Positions 58,690 to 64,000 of a stretch of DNA of 64,000 bases are shown here, in pieces. Source of the stretch: an uncultured Clostridia bacterium (GTDB lineage: Bacteria > Bacillota > Clostridia > Oscillospirales > Acutalibacteraceae); the NCBI GenBank assembly GCA_947625485.1, contig CANQOP010000011.1, positions 1 through 64,000 on the forward strand. Reading direction: 5' to 3'. Both the position numbers and the translations under genes were made by a program. The notes under the pieces are model-generated. The model saw only the letters and a program-made list of their open reading frames with translations, was not told the DNA's origin and made no database searches. Positions within the stretch are counted from its first letter, which is position 1; every line of letters begins with the position of its first letter.

Positions 58690-61179
58690 ATGGCAAAAAA
58701 ACTCCTAATCACACTCATCTGTATTTCACTTTTGGCTACGTCAATTGTGTTTGCAAACGCTTCCGAGACCTCAAAAGCGCCTACCGGCAGTGACACCAAA
58801 TATACTACTGCGTCTCAACAGCTAGACTCAAAGTACGGCTATGACGGAAAGGATCTCGGAGCAACCTATACCAAGCAGGGCACGACCTTCAAGGTATGGG
58901 CTCCGACAGCTACCTCCGTGAACGTAAATCTTTACACCAGGGGCAGCGACAGCGAGCAGGGCGCACGCAAAATCAGTACCACTGCGCTCAGCTTTAATTC
59001 GTCAACCGGTATCTGGAGCACGACGCTAAGCGGCGACCACAAGAATGAGTACTACACCTACACAATTACCGCAAAGAACGTCACAAACAGCACAACAACC
59101 ACAAAGGAAACGCAGGATATTTATTCGGTCGCAACTGGAGTGAACGGCAACCGCTCACAAATCGTTGACCTTGCGGATACCAATCCCGACGGCTGGGAAA
59201 ACGATAAGCACGTTGTTCCCGAGAAGGTTACGGATTCGTTCGTATGGGAGGTTCACGTCAAGGACTTCTCCTATGCTCCTAACTCGGGCGTATCAAGTAA
59301 AAACAGAGGAAAGTTTACGGCTTTCACAGAGACAGGTACTACTCTCAACAACGAGGGAAAAGTTCCGACTATGGTGGATTACCTCAAAAACCTCGGTGTA
59401 ACTACCGTGCAGATTAATCCGTTCTATGATTTCAGTTCAAATTCAGTGGACGAAAAAAATCCCGACGCCAAGTTTAACTGGGGCTATGACCCTGTAAACT
59501 ACAACGTTCCCGAGGGCGCATACTCGACAAATCCATACGACGGTAACGTTCGTATAAAAGAATGTAAGCAGATGGTTCAGGCGCTCCATAAAGCAGGTAT
59601 TTCCGTTGTTATGGATGTTGTTTATAATCACGTTGCAGACGCTCCCAGCTCCTGCTTTGAGGCTACTGTTCCCAACTACTATTTCAGAATGAAAGCAGAC
59701 GGCACATACTCCAACGGCTCAGGATGCAAAAATGAAACGGCTTCCGAGCGCAGAATGTACCGCAACTTTATGGTTCAGTCGTGTCTCTACTGGGTTAATG
59801 AGTACCATATCGACGGCTTCCGCTTTGACCTTATGGCTATTCACGACGTTGAGACAATGAATCTCATCAGATCAGAAATGGACAAGGTTGACCCGCGCCT
59901 TACTCTCTGGGGAGAGGGCTGGACAGGCGGCGACTGTAACTATCCGTCTAAGACCTGCACAGGGCAGCAGTTCCGCGCTGCTAATCAGGCAGGCGCTCCG
60001 TACCTCAGCGAACGTATAGCGTTCTTTAACGATCAGGTTCGCGACGGTTTGAAGGGCAGTGTATTTGAGCTCAGCGGTAAAGGCTGGGTACAGGGAAACA
60101 CAAGCTCGGCAGGAAATGTTGCTAACGGTGTGCTTGCGAATACAAGAGACGGTTGGTGGAAGGCAAAACAGCCGTCACAAACCGTAACTTACGCGTCGTG
60201 TCACGACAACCAGACCTTATGGGACAGACTTGCGTTTTCTCAGGGACTCAGCGGTTATTTCCGTAAACGCCACAATACGCTTGTCGCCCAAAACAAGCTC
60301 GTAGGCGGTATGCTCAATATGTCACAGGGTGTAACGTTTATGCTTGCAGGCGAGGAAATGGGACGTTCCAAGGACAATGACGAGAACTCATATGCGTCGT
60401 CCGCCACGCTTAATATGATTGACTGGTCCCTTGCAAGTACAAACGCGGATATTGTCGATTACTATAAGGGTGTGCGCAAAATTCGCGAAAAATTCTCTCC
60501 TCTCAGAGACAATACCAATAACTCGTATTCAAATTACAGGCTCTACTCAGGCAGTGGAAAAACATATGCCGCAGTGTGGTCGAATAATAAAGCTAACGAG
60601 TGGAAAAAGCTCGCTGTAGTTGCAAACAGCTCCGCTTCTAGTATAAACTATACTCTGAACGACTCGAACCGCCAGTGGGTAATCCTTGCAAACAGCACAA
60701 AGTCAGGTATTACTAAGCTTTCGGAGGTTTCCAACGGCTCGTTTACTATTCCCGCTTACTCTATGGTAATTGCCGTAGATAAGGCGAGCTTTGAGAGCGT
60801 TGATGTTAATCCTACGACAGTACCCACAACCGTACCGACCACAGCGCCGACAACTTTGCCGACGACTGCGTCTACTGCTCCGACAACCCTTCCTACAACA
60901 CAGCCTACAAGCTCCCAGAAGCCGACTACCGAGAGTACTGAGCCTACCTCAACCGATTACTCAATGCCGACAACCACAGCGATATATTCTAAGGGAGACG
61001 TAAACAGAGACAGTACTGTAAATATTACAGATGTGACGTTTATTCAGAAATATCTGGCGAGCCTCATACAGTTAGACAGCGAACAGCTTTCGCTCGCGGA
61101 CTTTAACGGCGATACAAGACTTAGTATTAAAGATGCCACGGCTATCCAGTACTCTCTTTTAGGTATGACAAGTAAATAA
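58690..61179 (+). CDS. Secreted type I pullulanase (GH13) with dockerin
   Basis: An 829-aa extracellular enzyme that cuts alpha-1,6 links in starch-derived branched glucans. Signal peptide about 1-24; CBM48-like N-terminal domain (about 48-180, TTFKVWAPTATSVNVNLY); GH13 barrel with the type I pullulanase signature FNWGYDPVNYNVPEG (262-276), nucleophile Asp380 in DGFRFDLMA, acid Glu409 in LWGEGW and Asp506 in SCHDNQTL; C-terminal beta domain to about 690; Thr/Pro linker (about 700-765); dockerin 769-829 with DVNRDSTVNITD and DFNGDTRLSIKD. The dockerin points to assembly on a starch-degrading scaffold. GGGGGA precedes the ATG. Confidence 0.94.
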   Translation: MAKKLLITLICISLLATSIVFANASETSKAPTGSDTKYTTASQQLDSKYGYDGKDLGATYTKQGTTFKVWAPTATSVNVNLYTRGSDSEQGARKISTTALSFNSSTGIWSTTLSGDHKNEYYTYTITAKNVTNSTTTTKETQDIYSVATGVNGNRSQIVDLADTNPDGWENDKHVVPEKVTDSFVWEVHVKDFSYAPNSGVSSKNRGKFTAFTETGTTLNNEGKVPTMVDYLKNLGVTTVQINPFYDFSSNSVDEKNPDAKFNWGYDPVNYNVPEGAYSTNPYDGNVRIKECKQMVQALHKAGISVVMDVVYNHVADAPSSCFEATVPNYYFRMKADGTYSNGSGCKNETASERRMYRNFMVQSCLYWVNEYHIDGFRFDLMAIHDVETMNLIRSEMDKVDPRLTLWGEGWTGGDCNYPSKTCTGQQFRAANQAGAPYLSERIAFFNDQVRDGLKGSVFELSGKGWVQGNTSSAGNVANGVLANTRDGWWKAKQPSQTVTYASCHDNQTLWDRLAFSQGLSGYFRKRHNTLVAQNKLVGGMLNMSQGVTFMLAGEEMGRSKDNDENSYASSATLNMIDWSLASTNADIVDYYKGVRKIREKFSPLRDNTNNSYSNYRLYSGSGKTYAAVWSNNKANEWKKLAVVANSSASSINYTLNDSNRQWVILANSTKSGITKLSEVSNGSFTIPAYSMVIAVDKASFESVDVNPTTVPTTVPTTAPTTLPTTASTAPTTLPTTQPTSSQKPTTESTEPTSTDYSMPTTTAIYSKGDVNRDSTVNITDVTFIQKYLASLIQLDSEQLSLADFNGDTRLSIKDATAIQYSLLGMTSK

Positions 61180-61191
61180 GAAGTATATAAT

Positions 61192-61226
61192 AAGGAGCTG
61201 TACCGTTTGGTACAGCTCCTTTGCTG
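61192..61226 (+). terminator. Terminator of the pullulanase gene
   Basis: AAGGAGCTGTACC / GGTACAGCTCCTT, a perfect 13-bp stem with a 4-base loop and T-rich end. Confidence 0.9.
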
Positions 61227-61322
61227 TTTTTGAATATATCGAGAACCAATCTTGTCCTCTGACATATAATATATCGAAGTGAAACTTCAGACTAATACTA
61301 AATAGTATAAGGAGTGCGAACT

Positions 61323-61526
61323 TTGGAAATATTTGATTCAGTTATGACTGAGTACGGGCTTTCGCCGCTTCCCAAAAATACAGTTGAGACTATGGCGTAT
61401 GTCCCGTTCCAGCAGTTCAATTCAAAACTATATTCTCCTGCTCAGGCACTTGAAGCGGGTACAGCATATCCGATTTTAGACAAGCCGTTCTACGGCTCAA
61501 AATGCTCAGGAGGTAGAAATGACTGA
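61323..61526 (+). CDS. cotJA: Spore coat associated protein CotJA
   Basis: A 67-aa CotJA-family protein; LSPLPKNTVETMAYVPFQQF and YSPAQALEAGTAYPILDKPF are the family blocks. The TTG at 61323 lies 9 bases after AAGGAG and is preferred; the GTG at 61314 is too close to that site. It overlaps cotJB by 8 bases. In Bacillus the cotJABC operon is expressed in the mother cell under sigma-E and its products enter the spore coat. Confidence 0.88.
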   Translation: MEIFDSVMTEYGLSPLPKNTVETMAYVPFQQFNSKLYSPAQALEAGTAYPILDKPFYGSKCSGGRND

Positions 61527-61773
61527 CCGAGAAATTTTGCTTAAAAAGCTGTCGTCCTATCAGTTTATGATAGATGACCTTCAGCTCTATCTCGACACCC
61601 ACCCGAATGACGCTCAAACTCTCGCAAAAATCAAAGAGCTTTCAGAGATGCTTGAACCCTTGAGAAAGACCTTTGAGGCGAAGTACGGACCGCTTTTCGA
61701 CAGCAACACGCAGAGCAATAAGTGGACATGGATTAAGTCGCCGTGGCCGTGGGAAAACGAGGAGGTTGACTGA
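61519..61773 (+). CDS. cotJB: Spore coat protein CotJB
   Basis: An 84-aa CotJB protein: LLKKLSSYQFMIDDLQLYLDTHPND at the N-terminus and W-rich WTWIKSPWPWE at the C-terminus are diagnostic. AGGAGG precedes the ATG. Its last base overlaps the first base of cotJC. Confidence 0.93.
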   Translation: MTDREILLKKLSSYQFMIDDLQLYLDTHPNDAQTLAKIKELSEMLEPLRKTFEAKYGPLFDSNTQSNKWTWIKSPWPWENEEVD

Positions 61774-61994
61774 TGTTTGTATACGAAAAGAAATTACAGT
61801 ATCCTGTAAATATTAAAAACACAAATCTTAAACTTGCAAAAATCATTGTAAGCCAGTACGGCGGACCTGACGGCGAGTTGGGCGCGTCCCTGCGCTATCT
61901 GAGCCAGCGCTTCGCGATGCCTCTGCCCGAGCTAAGAGCAACACTTACCGATATAGGTAGAGAAGCCCCTAAAATGCGTCATTTTAGGGGCTAA
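61773..61994 (+). pseudogene. cotJC: cotJC 5' fragment interrupted by an integrated element
   Basis: The frame starts MFVYEKKLQYPVNIKNTN, as expected for CotJC (manganese-catalase-like, normally about 190 aa). It follows the family up to LTDIG (residue 62) and then switches to 11 unrelated residues and a stop. The metal-binding region that would continue with TEEL.HLE is missing. The switch coincides with the end of a serine-recombinase gene, so the missing part should lie at the far end of the element, outside the window. Excision could rebuild cotJC. Confidence 0.85.
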
Positions 61995-63602
61995 CGCTTT
62001 TTTTGACGCTTTTGCAACCGTATAGCTCCACTTGATTGGAAGTAAATGCAGGTACACATCTATATTGTCACGGTCATTTACGACCATCTTATCCAAAATC
62101 CGCTTGTAAAACTCATCTTCGTATTCCACACCGTCGACAATCTCTTTGATGGCGGCGCTAATCTCTTGGATAAGCTCTTGCTGCTGTTTTATCATGGTCT
62201 GCTGCTTATCAATGCTGTCGATGACCGATTGCAGCTCGGCAATTTCATTGTCGTACTTTACTCTGGCATCTGAAAATTCCTCTTTGGTTATGACATTCGA
62301 CATATAGAGGTCAATCAGCTTGGCTCGGTTGTCCTCGATAGCTTTGATTTTCGCTTTCAGTTTTTCTACATCCGGCCCTGTGGTATCCATAGCGATAATG
62401 GATTTGATAACGGAAAGCAGGTTATCCGTGATTTTCTGGCGGTTGAATTTCAAGTCTTTCGTAACAAGACACATGAGATGGGTGGCATCTTCGTTGCGAA
62501 TGCTTTGCCCCGTACAACCAACTTGATTTCCCGCTTTATCTACATGGGGACTTCCGTGCTGTGCGGCTTCATAGCATCGCCACGCTTTATACCTGCTCCC
62601 GTCTTTGCGAGTTTTATATCTTGCCACATAGCTTGAGCCGCAGCACCCGCATTTGATTTTTCCAGAGAACGGATAGCGATTTGAGTGCTTTGCCTTTCCC
62701 TCCGGCGACAAGGATCGCTCGTCTAATATCCGATTGGCTTCGTCGAACATCTCACGGGAAATGATAGGCTCATGGTGGTCTTTGATAATAACAAATTCCT
62801 CTTGCCCTCGGTTGTACTTTTTTTCGTGAGAAAGGAAATCTGGCGTATAGGTTTTCTTTTGCACCAAATCACCGCAGTATTTCTCGTTGCGGATAATACG
62901 GAGAATAACGGTGTTTTGCCATTCCTTTACCCGCATAGGCGCAATGCCTTCTTCCCGAAGCTCACGGGCGATTACATGAGTGCCTTTGCCCTCATTGACA
63001 AACTTATGGAAGATCAGACGGACGATTTTCGCCCCTTCTTCATTGATATACATTTTGCCGCCACGGACATCGTAGCCGAGCATATCCCTGCCGAACACAA
63101 CGCCTTGCTCCATCTGGCGTTTCTGCCCCCACTTTACACGCTCCGAGGTCTTTCGGCTTTCCTCCTGTGCGATAGAGGACATGATCGCAAGACGCAGCTC
63201 TGCGTCGCCGTCCAGCGTATTGATATTGTCATTCATAAAGACAACGCCCACACCGTGCTTTTTTAAGTCACGGGTATAGTAAATGCTGTCAAGCGTATTT
63301 CTCGCAAAACGGGAAATCTCCTTTGTGATAATCAAATCAAAATCGCCGTTTTTGGCGCAGACTATCATTCGGTTAAACTCTTTGCGCCTTTTCGTGTTCG
63401 TGCCGGAGATGCCCTCATCGGCAAATATCTCATAAAGCTCCCAATCGGGATTGCGCTCGATATACTGTCTGAAATACCGCTGCTGACTTTCAAAGGAGTT
63501 TGCTTGATCCTCGTTGTCCGTGGAAACTCGGCAATATGCGGCGACACGCTTTTTCTTGTCAACTATTTTTCGCTCTTGATTTAAGAGTTCATATCTATTC
63601 AT
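61932..63602 (-). CDS. Large serine recombinase (site-specific integrase)
   Basis: A 556-aa recombinase. N-terminal resolvase domain with catalytic Ser27 in YCRVSTDNEDQ and the later Arg-rich ITKEISRFARNTLD; Recombinase domain about 175-290; zinc ribbon with CGCC and a later Cys pair (about 330-385); C-terminal coiled coil (about 420-500). ATG 63602 has AAAGGAG upstream; the longer frame to 63698 is not preferred. The last about 15 codons read through the junction hairpin into cotJC sequence. It probably integrated, and may excise, the element that splits cotJC. Confidence 0.92.
   Translation of the reverse strand: MNRYELLNQERKIVDKKKRVAAYCRVSTDNEDQANSFESQQRYFRQYIERNPDWELYEIFADEGISGTNTKRRKEFNRMIVCAKNGDFDLIITKEISRFARNTLDSIYYTRDLKKHGVGVVFMNDNINTLDGDAELRLAIMSSIAQEESRKTSERVKWGQKRQMEQGVVFGRDMLGYDVRGGKMYINEEGAKIVRLIFHKFVNEGKGTHVIARELREEGIAPMRVKEWQNTVILRIIRNEKYCGDLVQKKTYTPDFLSHEKKYNRGQEEFVIIKDHHEPIISREMFDEANRILDERSLSPEGKAKHSNRYPFSGKIKCGCCGSSYVARYKTRKDGSRYKAWRCYEAAQHGSPHVDKAGNQVGCTGQSIRNEDATHLMCLVTKDLKFNRQKITDNLLSVIKSIIAMDTTGPDVEKLKAKIKAIEDNRAKLIDLYMSNVITKEEFSDARVKYDNEIAELQSVIDSIDKQQTMIKQQQELIQEISAAIKEIVDGVEYEDEFYKRILDKMVVNDRDNIDVYLHLLPIKWSYTVAKASKKALAPKMTHFRGFSTYIGKCCS
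61950..61995. other. Predicted attachment-site junction (one element end)
   Basis: CotJC homology stops at GATATAGGTA (about 61950-61959). Directly after comes a perfect 13-base inverted repeat with a 3-base loop (AGCCCCTAAAATG / CATTTTAGGGGCT, 61964-61992). This is the likely left or right junction; the exact crossover bases cannot be fixed without the empty site. Confidence 0.6.
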
Positions 63603-63672
63603 TCCAAAGCTCCTTTCCCGACAATCTCTGCTGTCGTTATTTCTATTATAGGGCGGGTAGTTCCCTCTGTCG

Positions 63673-63699
63673 AATGTGCGAATTTGAAATTTGCACATT
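63673..63699. promoter_or_regulatory. Palindrome upstream of the recombinase gene
   Basis: AATGTGCGAATTTGAAATTTGCACATT is an almost perfect inverted repeat between the recombinase start and the upstream small gene's terminator; it may be an operator for recombinase expression. Confidence 0.45.
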
Positions 63700-63710
63700 T
63701 TCTTATATGT

Positions 63711-63738
63711 AAAAACGCCAAGCGGCTACACTTGGCGT
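63711..63738 (-). terminator. Terminator of the small element gene
   Basis: ACGCCAAG / CTTGGCGT with an 8-base loop; on the minus strand it ends in T5. The stop codon of the small gene lies inside the stem-loop. Confidence 0.82.
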
Positions 63739-63932
63739 TGCTTCCTTTCATTTTGAATGTATTGGTTTTCAAGCTGAGCCAAACAGCGTTCCCGCTGTGA
63801 AGGGGTCAATAGTTTTCTTTGCTCCAAAGAAAAGAGGATTGACTTTTGAATATTCATAAGGAACGCTGCGTATTCCTGTCCGTCCAAATCTGGAACAGGA
63901 TCGCCCACATAAACAAATTCTCTATGCTTCAG
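63726..63932 (-). CDS. Small element-encoded protein, unknown function
   Basis: A 68-aa protein if started at CTG 63932, which lies 8 bases after GGGAGGT and gives MKHREFVYVGDPVPDLDG; starting at the GTG at 63908 gives 60 aa without a ribosome-binding site. It is charged, rich in Gln/Arg/Glu, and probably helical (SLEQRKLLTPSQRERCLAQLENQY). Proteins of this kind often accompany serine recombinases in Clostridia integrative elements; no function is assigned. Confidence 0.55.
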   Translation of the reverse strand: MKHREFVYVGDPVPDLDGQEYAAFLMNIQKSILFSLEQRKLLTPSQRERCLAQLENQYIQNERKQRQV

Positions 63933-64000
63933 TAGTCAACACCTCCCTCGCTTTCAAATATATGAGCCTGTGATTGTCCCATATAACGAGGGGGCTAATC
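63933..64000. other. Element sequence at window end
   Basis: 68 bases with a ribosome-binding site for the small minus-strand gene (GGGAGGT, 63942-63948 region). No other feature can be supported; the element continues beyond the window. Confidence 0.4.

Noticed and set aside
61932-63602. Transposon resolvase rather than integrase
   Set aside because: The protein has the long Recombinase and zinc-ribbon domains with a coiled coil, typical of large serine integrases, and it sits exactly at a gene-splitting junction.

Overview
The window looks like chromosomal DNA of a spore-forming Gram-positive Clostridia, probably Oscillospiraceae/Ruminococcus-like. This is inferred from content, not from a database match. 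Supporting features are a T-box leader, strong TTGACA-17-TATAAT promoters, GatCAB, sporulation genes (gerW, CotF-like, CotJ, a BclA-type surface domain), and three secreted proteins ending in dockerin modules (a type I pullulanase, a papain-like protease and a small leucine-rich-repeat protein). The last group suggests a cellulosome or amylosome-type scaffold.

Layout. 0-7.2 kb: a same-strand, often overlapping gene run (thyX, tmk, DUF2156, GNAT, DJ-1, 5-formyl-THF cyclo-ligase, mltG, U32 protein). 7.2-12.7 kb: T-box plus alaS, tmcAL on the minus strand, ackA. 12.7-15.4 kb: an AT-rich ABC transporter pair flanked by two copies of an insertion-element end. 15.5-20.8 kb: small membrane proteins, lgt, an LRR-dockerin protein and a polar amino-acid ABC transporter. 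20.9-26.3 kb: rpmB, then M50 protease, scpA, scpB, DUF2953, gerW, D,D-carboxypeptidase and an S4 pseudouridine synthase. 26.4-30.1 kb: a promoter, four 122-bp tandem repeats each able to fold into four hairpins, then a three-gene biotin-dependent carboxyltransferase set. 30.3-35.2 kb: a YihY-family gene, a free-standing RNA of about 400 nt, and the large protease-LRR-dockerin gene on the minus strand. 35.4-41.2 kb: cupin, trkA, trkH, a small membrane protein, an ABC-F ATPase and tRNA-Arg. 41.4-48.8 kb: TetR regulator, spore proteins, membrane proteins, tRNA-Thr/tRNA-Tyr and endonuclease IV. 49-53.3 kb: trpB2 and a LytTR-DUF3021-ABC module. 53.5-58.5 kb: aspS-gatCAB. 58.7-61.2 kb: pullulanase. 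61.3-64 kb: cotJA, cotJB and a cotJC cut short by an element that carries a large serine recombinase and runs off the window.

The most unusual observations are: (1) the RNA at about 31190-31592, which has a strong promoter, a 20-codon leader ORF, four repeated Shine-Dalgarno hairpins each followed by an AUG with only 0-3 further sense codons, and a strong terminator; (2) the 122-bp four-hairpin repeats, which appear to be the transcribed leader of the carboxyltransferase operon; (3) the interruption of cotJC exactly at a serine-recombinase gene, a layout like elements excised during sporulation. No CRISPR array, rRNA or intact transposase was seen.
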